Of a stretch of DNA of 15,705 bases, positions 1 through 5,896 are shown piece after piece. The first letter of the stretch is position 1. Every line of letters starts with the position of its first letter. Source of the stretch: an uncultured Tessaracoccus sp. (GTDB lineage Bacteria > Actinomycetota > Actinomycetes > Propionibacteriales > Propionibacteriaceae); NCBI RefSeq assembly GCF_947255005.1, contig NZ_CAMYFI010000054.1, positions 1 through 15,705 on the forward strand, given 5' to 3'. Under the pieces are notes generated by a model. The model ran no database searches. It worked only from the letters and a program-made list of their open reading frames with translations, and was not told the origin of the DNA. A program made the translations under genes and the position numbers.

Positions 1-161
1 CACGAACTTCGACACCGTCTCCAAGCGTGTGCAGCGCCTCAAGGAACTCGAGGCCGAGCAGTTCCTTCTTCGTGAGGCCAGAGGCGGCGACGTCGGTGAA
101 GTCCATGGCCTCGAGTTCCTTGAGGCGCTGCACACGCTTGGAGACGGTGTCGAAGTTCGTG
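1..161. repeat. Perfect 55-bp fold-back inverted repeat at window edge
   Basis: Positions 1-55 are the exact reverse complement of 107-161, separated by a 51-base unique segment (56-106). Both arms encode the same S2 stretch (TNFDTVSKRVQRLKELEA), once on each strand. The inner boundary is sharp: 56 and 106 do not pair. The outer boundary may lie beyond base 1. The repeat destroys the reading frame of an essential gene, so a fold-back chimera at a contig end is much more likely than a real inversion. Confidence 0.95.
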
Positions 162-463
162 AGCATGCCGCCCAGCCAACGCTGGTTGACGTAGGGCATG
201 CCGACGCGGGTGGCCTGCTCGGCGATGCTGCCCTGGGCCTGCTTCTTAGTGCCGACGAACAGGATCTGCCCGCCGCGCGCGACGGTGGACTTGACGAAGT
301 TGAATGCCTTGTCAATGTAGGTGAGGGAGAGCTGCAGGTCGATGATGTAGATGCCGTTGCGCTCGGTGAAGATGAAACGCTTCATCTTGGGGTTCCAACG
401 ACGGGTCTGGTGCCCGAAGTGAACGCCGTTTTCCAGCAGCTGCCTTGTGGTTACGACGGCCAT
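1..463 (-). CDS. rpsB: 30S ribosomal protein S2 (partial, 3' end missing and edge scrambled)
   Basis: Small-subunit ribosomal protein S2, needed for 30S assembly. Reading from the ATG at 463, the protein starts MAVVTTRQLLENGVHFGHQT and contains RRWNPKMKRFIF, NGIYIIDL, VARGGQILFVGTKKQA and VNQRWLGGMLTNF, all classic S2 blocks. The start is fixed by AAAGGA at 470-475, 6 nt upstream. Sequence is normal through GLTKKELL (codon ending at 56). The family would then continue with a charged helix, but from 55 leftward the DNA is the exact reverse complement of 107-161, so the last 18 or so apparent residues are not S2. Only 56-463 (136 codons of a family of roughly 240 or more residues) should be trusted. 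The gene is divergent from the M23 peptidase; in actinobacteria it normally leads an rpsB-tsf operon, which would lie off the left edge. Confidence 0.95.
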   Translation of the reverse strand, partial: MAVVTTRQLLENGVHFGHQTRRWNPKMKRFIFTERNGIYIIDLQLSLTYIDKAFNFVKSTVARGGQILFVGTKKQAQGSIAEQATRVGMPYVNQRWLGGMLTNFDTVSKRVQRLKELEAMDFTDVAASGLTKKELLGLEFLEALHTLGDGVEVR

Positions 464-478
464 GGCCGTTCCTTTCGC

Positions 479-628
479 GGTTGGCGCAGCGCGCACAACC
501 TCATATCGGGTGGGCAATGCCCACGGTGGTTAATCCTGATGCGCTCGGCGCCCAACCCGTCTGGACGGGACCACTGAGCAACCGGGGCGAGCCCACAGCG
601 CATGCGAAGTCACCCACGTGTGTGGGTG
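479..628 (-). other. Structured 5' leader of rpsB (four hairpins)
   Basis: Between the candidate promoter and the rpsB start lie four compact inverted repeats. They are 611-628 (7-bp stem, 4-nt loop), 556-569 (stem CCCGT/ACGGG, 4-nt loop), 510-524 (6-bp stem GTGGGC/GCCCAC, 3-nt loop) and 479-500 (GGTTG/CAACC plus GCGC/GCGC with a one-base bulge). The last sits directly upstream of the Shine-Dalgarno sequence at 470-475. The leader would be about 165 nt long. Autogenous control of rpsB by S2 through its leader is known in enterobacteria. Whether this unrelated leader does the same is inference. The rest of the 464-766 spacer shows no gene I can support. Confidence 0.4.
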
Positions 629-636
629 CGTGTGTG

Positions 637-665
637 ATTCTAGCCGAACCTCGGCTAGCCCCCAA
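637..665 (-). promoter_or_regulatory. Candidate rpsB promoter
   Basis: On the minus strand, TTGGGG (665-660) and TAGAAT (642-637) are separated by exactly 17 nt, a reasonable vegetative sigma-factor arrangement. Transcription would start near 630, just before the first leader hairpin. The -35 box matches the consensus only in TTG. Confidence 0.4.
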
Positions 666-753
666 CTGCCGAGCAGATCAGCTGCCGTGCGGATATCCGT
701 CGAGAGTTATCCACAGACTTCATATCGCATGCAAGTTTCGGGCGTGTCGCTGC

Positions 754-759
754 CATAAC
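754..759 (+). promoter_or_regulatory. Candidate -10 box for the M23 peptidase gene
   Basis: CATAAC ends 7 nt before the ATG at 767, which would place the transcript start at or next to the start codon. No convincing -35 is visible. The bases between (AAAGGGT) resemble a ribosome-binding site but sit too close to the ATG to work normally, so a leaderless transcript fits better. Confidence 0.35.
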
Positions 760-766
760 AAAGGGT

Positions 767-1669
767 ATGAAGAAGTTTCTGCTCATCACCCTCCTGCTCG
801 TGGCGTGGAGCGCTGTCCCAGCCCACGCCTCGGGCCTCGAACTCACGATGCCCGTCGAAGGCCCCGTCGTGCGCGGCTTTGACGCACCCGCGCACCGCTA
901 CGGCCCTGGCCATCGCGGTGTCGACATCATGGCCAAACCGGGCACGCCCGTGCGCGCCGCAGCGCAAGGACGCGTGCATTTCGCGGGCGTCGTGGCGGGA
1001 CGCCCGTCGGTGTCCATCGACCACGGCAACGGACTGCGCACCACGTACACGCCGGTGTCAGGCAGCGTACGCAAGGGCGAGGTGGTGACCTCGGGCCAGG
1101 TGATCGGCACACTGCAGCCTGGGCATTGCACGCCCGCCTGCCTGCATTGGGGGCTCACCGACGGCACCGACTACCACGATCCGCTCCGCTACCTCACGAT
1201 TCGTCGAGTACGGCTGGCACCCATGGGAGCGATGCCCGTGGTGCCAGCAGCGCTGCCCGCCGCGACGGTGGGCGCCGGGCCGGTCGCGCCTGGGCAGGCG
1301 CCTGTGCGGGGGCCGGTCACGTCGAAGTTCGGCATGCGTGTGCACCCGGTCACCGGCATCTACAAATTGCACGACGGGGTGGATTTCGGCGCCGCATGTG
1401 GCACGCCCATTCATGTGCCTTGGGCGGGCGAGGTGATCAAACGCGATACCAGCAGGGGATACGGGCTGCGAATCCACGTGCGCCATGAGAACGGTCTCGT
1501 CACGGCCTACGCCCACCTGCCGCGTTTCGACGTGCAAGTCGGCCAACGCCTCGAGGCGGGCGCGCAGGTGGGTGTGGTGGGCACCACCGGGTACTCCACC
1601 GGGTGCCATCTGCACTGGATGGCGTGGAAGGGTGGGGCGCTCGTCGACCCGCTGACGTTATTGCGGTGA
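767..1669 (+). CDS. Secreted tandem-domain M23 (lysostaphin/LytM-type) peptidoglycan endopeptidase
   Basis: A 300-residue exported protein likely to cut or bind peptidoglycan cross-links. The signal peptide is MKKFLLITLLLVAWSAVPAHA (cleavage after about residue 21). It carries two M23-like domains. The second (about 181-299) is complete, with zinc ligands H202 and D206 (HDGVD), Y-A-H250 and H281-L-H283. The first (about 27-143) keeps H49 and D53 (HRGVD) and H127, but has TYTP where YxH is expected and C125-L-H127 in place of HxH. It may therefore be a binding or altered-metal domain. A Pro/Ala-rich linker (about 150-180) joins them. The position between divergent rpsB and convergent xerC matches the arrangement of M. 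tuberculosis Rv2890c, Rv2891 and Rv2894c. It ends 14 nt before the xerC stop. Confidence 0.88.
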   Translation: MKKFLLITLLLVAWSAVPAHASGLELTMPVEGPVVRGFDAPAHRYGPGHRGVDIMAKPGTPVRAAAQGRVHFAGVVAGRPSVSIDHGNGLRTTYTPVSGSVRKGEVVTSGQVIGTLQPGHCTPACLHWGLTDGTDYHDPLRYLTIRRVRLAPMGAMPVVPAALPAATVGAGPVAPGQAPVRGPVTSKFGMRVHPVTGIYKLHDGVDFGAACGTPIHVPWAGEVIKRDTSRGYGLRIHVRHENGLVTAYAHLPRFDVQVGQRLEAGAQVGVVGTTGYSTGCHLHWMAWKGGALVDPLTLLR

Positions 1670-1683
1670 GCTGGCGCGGCTGG

Positions 1684-2577
1684 TCAGGCGCGCGGATGGG
1701 CCTGTTGAAAGGCCTGCCGGAGGCGCTCGGAGGTGACGTGGGTGTAGATCTGTGTGGTCGCCACCGACGCGTGCCCCAGCATCTCTTGCACGCTGCGCAG
1801 GTCGGCGCCTCCGTCGAGCAGGTGCGTCGCCATGGCGTGCCGCAGCCCGTGGGGGCCGATCTCCGCGCCTGGGCCGGCGGCGGCCGTCGCTTCGTGCACG
1901 ACGCGTCTGGCTACCCGAGGGTCGAGCGCTCCCCCGCGCGCGCCGAGGAAGAGCGTGTCGGGGCTCCGCGGCGTCGCCAGCTCATCGCGGCGCTCCAACC
2001 AGGCCGCGACGGCGCTTGCCGCGGGTGCTCCCATTGGCACTGCGCGTTCCTTGGCGCCCTTGCCCATCACCCGCACCGTGCGCTGCTCGGCGTCCACGTC
2101 GCGAATCTTGATGCTGGTGAGTTCTGAGATGCGCAGCCCGCTCGAATACAGCAGCTCGACGATGGCTCGGTCGCGGGCGGCGAGTGGGTCGTCGCTTTCC
2201 ATCAGGCGCGTGGTTGCGCTCGCCATGACGTCGTCGATTTCCCCGTGCGACAGCACCTTCGGCAGCCGACGTGAACGCTTCGGCGCCACCAGCCTAAGCG
2301 CGGGGTCGGCGTCGATGAATCCTTCTCTAGCCGCCCAGGCGAAGAAACCGCGCACGCACGCCACCCGACGCTGGATCGACGAGGCGGCTGTTCCTTCGTC
2401 GGCCATGTCAGCCAACCAGGTTCTGAGCGTGGTCAACGTGACGGCGCGCGGATCGTCGGTGTGGGCTGCGAGCAGGCGGAGGTCAGCGCCGTAGGCACGT
2501 ACGGTGTGCGGCGAGAGCCCACGGTCGGTGGCGAGGTGTTCGCCGTACTCCTCGATCAGGGCTTCCCATGCGGCCAT
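1684..2577 (-). CDS. xerC: Tyrosine recombinase XerC
   Basis: Site-specific recombinase of the XerC/D type, which resolves chromosome dimers at dif during division. At 297 residues it has the usual family length. The N-terminal SAM-like core-binding domain is residues 1-95 and the catalytic domain about 105-297. The catalytic set is complete: R149 (SSGLRISEL), K173 (GKGAKER), H243 and R246 (HGLRH), H269 (LGHAS) and nucleophile Y278 (TQIYTH). I chose the ATG at 2577 (MAAWEALIEEY) because the open frame further upstream runs antisense through def and shows no recombinase similarity. A -10-like TAGTCT lies exactly 7 nt upstream. XerC rather than XerD is inferred from the rpsB/M23 neighbourhood, since sequence alone cannot separate the paralogues here. 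It is divergent from def with 66 bp between. Confidence 0.9.
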   Translation of the reverse strand: MAAWEALIEEYGEHLATDRGLSPHTVRAYGADLRLLAAHTDDPRAVTLTTLRTWLADMADEGTAASSIQRRVACVRGFFAWAAREGFIDADPALRLVAPKRSRRLPKVLSHGEIDDVMASATTRLMESDDPLAARDRAIVELLYSSGLRISELTSIKIRDVDAEQRTVRVMGKGAKERAVPMGAPAASAVAAWLERRDELATPRSPDTLFLGARGGALDPRVARRVVHEATAAAGPGAEIGPHGLRHAMATHLLDGGADLRSVQEMLGHASVATTQIYTHVTSERLRQAFQQAHPRA

Positions 2578-2584
2578 GGGTTCG

Positions 2585-2590
2585 AGACTA
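2585..2590 (-). promoter_or_regulatory. Candidate -10 box for xerC
   Basis: On the minus strand TAGTCT is followed by 7 nt and then the xerC ATG, the geometry of a leaderless actinobacterial transcript. There is no ribosome-binding site in the 7 nt and no good -35 box. Confidence 0.4.
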
Positions 2591-2603
2591 CGTCGGGAGA
2601 CGG

Positions 2604-2609
2604 CATAAT
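2604..2609 (+). promoter_or_regulatory. Candidate -10 box for def
   Basis: CATAAT lies 34 nt before the def ATG. Transcription would start near 2616, giving a short leader that contains AAGGA (2633-2637), 6 nt before the start codon. The -35 region (around 2581) is poor. The box shares the 66-bp divergent spacer with the xerC signal. Confidence 0.4.
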
Positions 2610-2643
2610 GGGCGGAGCAAAACGTCGAAGGCAAGGATTGACA

Positions 2644-3258
2644 ATGACGGACCTCACCACCGGTGGCACCGTGCTCCCCATCACCCGCTGGGGCACCCCC
2701 GTGATGCATCAGCAAACGCGCCCTGTGGAGCAGTTTGATGAGGAGCTTCAGCAGCTGGTGAGGGACATGTTCGCCACGATGGAAGCTGCCGAAGGTGTCG
2801 GCCTGGCAGCCACGCAGGTGGGCCTCGACCTCTCCGTTTTCGTCTACGAGTGCCCGGATGCGGACATGAACATCCAGCGCGGGGTGGTGTGCAACCCGGT
2901 CGTCACCCTGCCCGACGGTAAGGAGCGCGTGCTCGATTCGTCGGAGGAAGGCTGCCTCTCCTACCCGGGTGGATACGCGACGGTCTCCCGCCCCGACTAC
3001 GCCGTCTGCCGCGGGCAGGACGCGTCGGGCAACGACGTTGAGGTCGTAGGCACCGGACTGCTCGCTCGTTGCCTGCAGCACGAGACGGACCACCTCAACG
3101 GCACCGTCTACGGCGACCGCATCTCGTCGCGCGCGCGCCGCAAGCTCGACAAGGAAGTGGCCGAGCTTGATTGGCGTTACCCCGCCGACTGGCCGGTGAG
3201 CCCGAAGCTCACCGCAGCCATACCTCCTGGCATGGCCGACGAAGACGCCGCCGAGTAA
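2644..3258 (+). CDS. def: Peptide deformylase
   Basis: Removes the formyl group from the N-terminal formyl-methionine of new proteins, using a bound metal (usually Fe2+). At 204 residues it has all three signature motifs in order: G51-V-G-L-A-A-T-Q58, E102-G-C104-L-S and H146-E147-T-D-H150. C104, H146 and H150 would bind the metal and E147 act in catalysis. The ATG at 2644 is supported by AAGGA 6 nt upstream. In-frame codons further upstream lie inside xerC and encode nothing deformylase-like. The C-terminus after about residue 165 carries a short charged extension (YPADWPVSPK onward), as in actinobacterial type-I-like enzymes. The next gene begins only 12 nt after the stop, suggesting co-transcription with the transporter. 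Confidence 0.96.
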   Translation: MTDLTTGGTVLPITRWGTPVMHQQTRPVEQFDEELQQLVRDMFATMEAAEGVGLAATQVGLDLSVFVYECPDADMNIQRGVVCNPVVTLPDGKERVLDSSEEGCLSYPGGYATVSRPDYAVCRGQDASGNDVEVVGTGLLARCLQHETDHLNGTVYGDRISSRARRKLDKEVAELDWRYPADWPVSPKLTAAIPPGMADEDAAE

Positions 3259-3270
3259 CGTCGAGCTTCC

Positions 3271-4248
3271 GTGAAGTTCAAGATCGATCGGATGACGCTT
3301 GTCATCCTTGGCGCGCTGGCGCTATCGATCGTCGTACCCATTTCGGGACGACCGGCGGAGATCTACGACTTCGCCACCAAGGTGGCCGTGTTCGTGCTGT
3401 TCTTCGGCTACGGCGCGCGGCTCAGCACCGCGGAAACGGTGGCGGGCATCAAGCACTGGCGTCTCCACCTCACCATCCTGGCGTTCACGTTCGTGCTGTT
3501 CCCCCTCGTCGGCGCCCCGATGCTGCTCATGCCTGAAGGTTTCGTGTCCGACCCCGTTCGGATCGGGCTCGTGTTCCTGTGCCTAGCGCCGTCGACGGTG
3601 CAGTCGTCGATCAACATGACCTCGCTGGCAGGCGGCAACGTGCCGGCGGCCATGATGTCGGCTACCGCGTCGAATGTGTTGGGTGTGGTGCTCACACCCG
3701 CGCTGGTCATGCTGCTCTTCCCGTCAGCCAGCGGCGGGCTGTCGTGGCAGATTGCCCTCGACGTGTTCGTCCAGCTGCTACTGCCGTTCTTCTTGGGCCA
3801 GCTCTCCCGCGTAGTCACGGCCGATTTCATGGCCCGCAACAAAGACCGCCTGAAGCTCCTCGACCAAGCGGTAATCGTGCTCATCGTCTACGGCGCGTTC
3901 TCTGAGATGTTCGCCAGCGGCATGTGGCGGCGGCTCAGCTGGTCTGACTTGCTCGTGACGTTGGCGTTCACGCTCCCCCTGCTCGCGCTCATGCTGTGGT
4001 TGACGTGGCACGTCGCCGGCTGGCTCGGGTTCCCCCGCGAAGATCAGATTGCGGTGATGTTCTGCGGCACAAAGAAGTCACTCGTGACCGGCGTACCGAT
4101 CGCGTCCGTGCTGTTCCCCGCATCCATCGTCGGCATGCTCGTCGTGCCACTCATGATCTACCACCAGGCGCAGATCATCACTTCCAGCATCATCGCCGCA
4201 CGGCTCGCCGCCAACACTCCGGAAGACGGAGCGAGCGCGAGTTCTTAA
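3271..4248 (+). CDS. Bile acid:sodium symporter-like (SBF-like, YfeH/SLC10A7 type) membrane protein
   Basis: A 325-residue polytopic membrane protein of the SBF-like family (PF13593 type, which includes human SLC10A7 and E. coli YfeH). It alternates about ten hydrophobic segments with short loops. Characteristic stretches are LAPSTVQSSINMTSLAGGN followed by ATASNVLGVVLTP, and CGTKKSLVTGVPIA near 270-283. Together these resemble the two substrate- and ion-binding cross-over regions of the fold. The substrate cannot be told from sequence, and 'bile acid' is only the family name. Start is GTG at 3271; an in-frame ATG at 3292 (MTLVILG) is a possible alternative that would drop six polar residues. 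Twelve bases separate it from def, so they probably share a transcript. Confidence 0.85.
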   Translation: MKFKIDRMTLVILGALALSIVVPISGRPAEIYDFATKVAVFVLFFGYGARLSTAETVAGIKHWRLHLTILAFTFVLFPLVGAPMLLMPEGFVSDPVRIGLVFLCLAPSTVQSSINMTSLAGGNVPAAMMSATASNVLGVVLTPALVMLLFPSASGGLSWQIALDVFVQLLLPFFLGQLSRVVTADFMARNKDRLKLLDQAVIVLIVYGAFSEMFASGMWRRLSWSDLLVTLAFTLPLLALMLWLTWHVAGWLGFPREDQIAVMFCGTKKSLVTGVPIASVLFPASIVGMLVVPLMIYHQAQIITSSIIAARLAANTPEDGASASS

Positions 4249-4278
4249 CCCCTCCGGCCCTGCCGCAGACGCCTGCTT

Positions 4279-4284
4279 TATAAT
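4279..4284 (+). promoter_or_regulatory. Candidate -10 box upstream of the lipoprotein-like gene
   Basis: A perfect TATAAT, the best -10 match in the window, lies 77 nt before the chosen start at 4362. No acceptable -35 is seen 16-18 nt upstream. A start near 4291 would give a leader of about 70 nt containing the C10 tract. Confidence 0.45.
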
Positions 4285-4314
4285 TGATGTGCTTAGGAGA
4301 GCAGTCGCAGTACT

Positions 4315-4324
4315 CCCCCCCCCC
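4315..4324 (+). repeat. Homopolymeric C10 tract in the 5' leader
   Basis: Ten consecutive cytosines between the TATAAT box and the start codon. The tract is downstream of the predicted transcript start and ends 37 nt before the ATG at 4362, so changes in its length would alter leader length or structure and not the reading frame. Such tracts are prone to slippage and also to sequencing error. Confidence 0.9.
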
Positions 4325-4351
4325 TTAGCGTTCACCATCGATGCTGAAACT

Positions 4352-4356
4352 AAGGA
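4352..4356 (+). promoter_or_regulatory. Ribosome-binding site that decides the start at 4362
   Basis: AAGGA, 5 nt before the ATG at 4362. The in-frame ATG at 4341 has no purine-rich element upstream (the preceding bases are the C tract and TTAGCGTTCACC), so initiation at 4362 is favoured. Confidence 0.7.
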
Positions 4357-4361
4357 ACGCT

Positions 4362-5711
4362 ATGTTGCATTCAAAGTTCACCCGGCTCCAGACTGTCGCA
4401 ACCCTTGCACTTTTCTCATTGTGTTCGATGCAAGGTTGTTCGGTTTCACCTCAACCGAGCCCTGAACCACAGGGCGCTCACCACCCCGCCAACGGCGGCA
4501 CACAGCCATCCCCCACCTCCGACGCGACTGCTTCCAGGAGCGCACCGACGCCGCAACGCCACGGCACGGATGACCACGGTGTAACGATCAATGATGCCCA
4601 TGACAAGCCGGTGTCGTTTCCCACCGTAGACCTGTCGTCTGCAAGCCCGATAACGCTGCCGGAGATCGTCAAACTTGGCCGGCCTCCCGAAGGACACCCT
4701 GATCGCATTGTGCTCGCCCTCGCGTCCAATGCCGCGTTGGTGAGCTTCGATCCCAGCGAGAACAGAGATTCCGAGGAGATAGTGAAGAGCGGACGGGTCG
4801 GCCTTCTCTACGACAACCAATCCTCCAAGCTGTTCGACAGCACAGCACATATTCGTAGTGATGGCTTAGCTCGGCAGACGTACGCTGGCGATATCGACGA
4901 CAACTGGGCTGTATGGATGGAGACGAGCTCCACCGATTTGAGCCAATCTAACTGGCGTCTCTTCTCGCAACGACTATCCGGTGGCACGCCACGACTCGTC
5001 GCGGCTGCGGAGGATCAGCTTTCCTTCGGCGCATCCGAAGTACCGCTGTTGGGTGGAGATCCGGTTCCCAAACTCTCAGCTGGACTGGTTTGGTGGTGGA
5101 CAGCCACGCAGCAACAAGATGGGACATTCGGTGTCCGGGTCTTGGCAGCCGATCCAGCGGGAGGAGAGCCCAAGGAGATGCTTCCCTCCGGCTACTACGT
5201 CTCTCCTATTGATGGCGGCGTCGTCGCGGTTCAGCTTGAGCACACCCCTGAATCACACAACGGAACAAACTATAAGGAAGTAGGCGTGGTGCGCATTGAC
5301 GGATCCGGCCGCGTCACCAACGTGATTCGTTACTCCACTACCAAGGCAGAGGAAGAGGAAGAAGGGGTGGGCGTGTCCGAGTTGGCCTCCGGCGGGGACG
5401 TAGTGGCTGCACTCATCCAAGACAACATCATCATCGTTCGCGCAAACGGCGCACCGATCGCCCGCATTCCTCTCCCACTCAACACAGAAGTCGGGGATCT
5501 GGCTGTGTGCTCCGGGAAGGTGGCCTTCGCACCCACGCCCATGGGTAGTGAAGGAGACAAGGTGTTCATTTTTGACACCGCGACGAGCACTCTCACCGCG
5601 ATGAAGGCGCCACACGCTTATTCGGCCGTCATGTGCTCAAAGACACGGCTCGCGTGGGGCCAACTCGAGGAACCCGACTACATCACGACGCATGTCTCGA
5701 AGTGGAAGTAG
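4362..5711 (+). CDS. Secreted, possibly lipid-anchored beta-propeller-like protein of unknown function
   Basis: I do not recognise a named family. With the start at 4362 the protein has 449 residues. A basic start and hydrophobic stretch (residues 6-20) lead to MQGC with C26, an imperfect lipobox (Met at -3 and Gln at -2), followed by a Pro/Ser/Thr/Gln-rich linker to about residue 65. The rest is made of spaced beta-like units, each beginning with a hydrophobic, often tryptophan-containing strand (NWAVWME, GLVWWWT, GGVVAVQ, GDVVAAL, GKVAFAP, TRLAWGQ). This pattern suggests a WD40/TolB-like propeller outside the membrane. There is no obvious enzyme motif. Codon choice looks less GC-biased than in the flanking genes, so it may be an acquired or lineage-specific gene. 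It stands alone between the def unit and the convergent ole-like unit. Confidence 0.7.
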   Translation: MLHSKFTRLQTVATLALFSLCSMQGCSVSPQPSPEPQGAHHPANGGTQPSPTSDATASRSAPTPQRHGTDDHGVTINDAHDKPVSFPTVDLSSASPITLPEIVKLGRPPEGHPDRIVLALASNAALVSFDPSENRDSEEIVKSGRVGLLYDNQSSKLFDSTAHIRSDGLARQTYAGDIDDNWAVWMETSSTDLSQSNWRLFSQRLSGGTPRLVAAAEDQLSFGASEVPLLGGDPVPKLSAGLVWWWTATQQQDGTFGVRVLAADPAGGEPKEMLPSGYYVSPIDGGVVAVQLEHTPESHNGTNYKEVGVVRIDGSGRVTNVIRYSTTKAEEEEEGVGVSELASGGDVVAALIQDNIIIVRANGAPIARIPLPLNTEVGDLAVCSGKVAFAPTPMGSEGDKVFIFDTATSTLTAMKAPHAYSAVMCSKTRLAWGQLEEPDYITTHVSKWK

Positions 5712-5717
5712 TGCCAG

Positions 5718-5741
5718 CCTAATGCAACTAGCTGCATTAGG
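5718..5741 (+). other. Alternative stem-loop overlapping the terminator
   Basis: CCTAATGCA and TGCATTAGG form a perfect 9-bp stem with a 6-nt loop, starting 7 nt after the stop of the preceding gene. Its right arm shares bases 5736-5741 with the left arm of the 22-bp hairpin at 5736-5785, so the two structures exclude each other. Confidence 0.6.
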
Positions 5742-5785
5742 AATGCTGGAACCCACCAAAATAGGTGGGTTCCAGCATTCCTAAT
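5736..5785. terminator. Long perfect hairpin between convergent genes, likely bidirectional terminator
   Basis: Bases 5736-5757 and 5764-5785 are perfectly complementary over 22 bp with a 6-nt loop (AAAATA). The hairpin lies 25 nt after the plus-strand stop at 5711 and 111 nt past the minus-strand stop at 5897, so it can end both transcripts. There is no U-run on either side, which is common for actinobacterial terminators. The remainder of 5786-5896 holds no gene I can support. Confidence 0.7.
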
Positions 5786-5896
5786 CTACGGTGCTCCTTA
5801 TTCCGCGTAGGATGGGTTTCGTCCTGAGTCGGTGCAGGCCAAGCTGGCGGCCCGGTGCAGCGACAACCCCCGCCTGAGCCGCCACGTCGGCGACGC

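Noticed and set aside
29..577. Plus-strand open frame of 182 codons
   Set aside because: It is antisense to rpsB and begins in the chimeric repeat; its length reflects GC-rich coding on the other strand.
2461..2643. Upstream extension of def
   Set aside because: It lies inside xerC on the opposite strand; the deformylase begins at 2644 with its own ribosome-binding site.
2578..3093. Upstream extension of xerC on the minus strand
   Set aside because: This part is antisense to def, shows no recombinase similarity, and the ATG at 2577 has a well-spaced -10 box.
4287..4328. A 13-codon open frame ending in the C10 tract (MCLGEQSQYSPPP), considered as a leader peptide
   Set aside because: Its ATG lies only 2 nt after the TATAAT box, before the likely transcript start, and it has no ribosome-binding site.
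4341..4361. Start of the propeller-like gene at the ATG at 4341
   Set aside because: No ribosome-binding site precedes it, while the ATG at 4362 has AAGGA at 5 nt.
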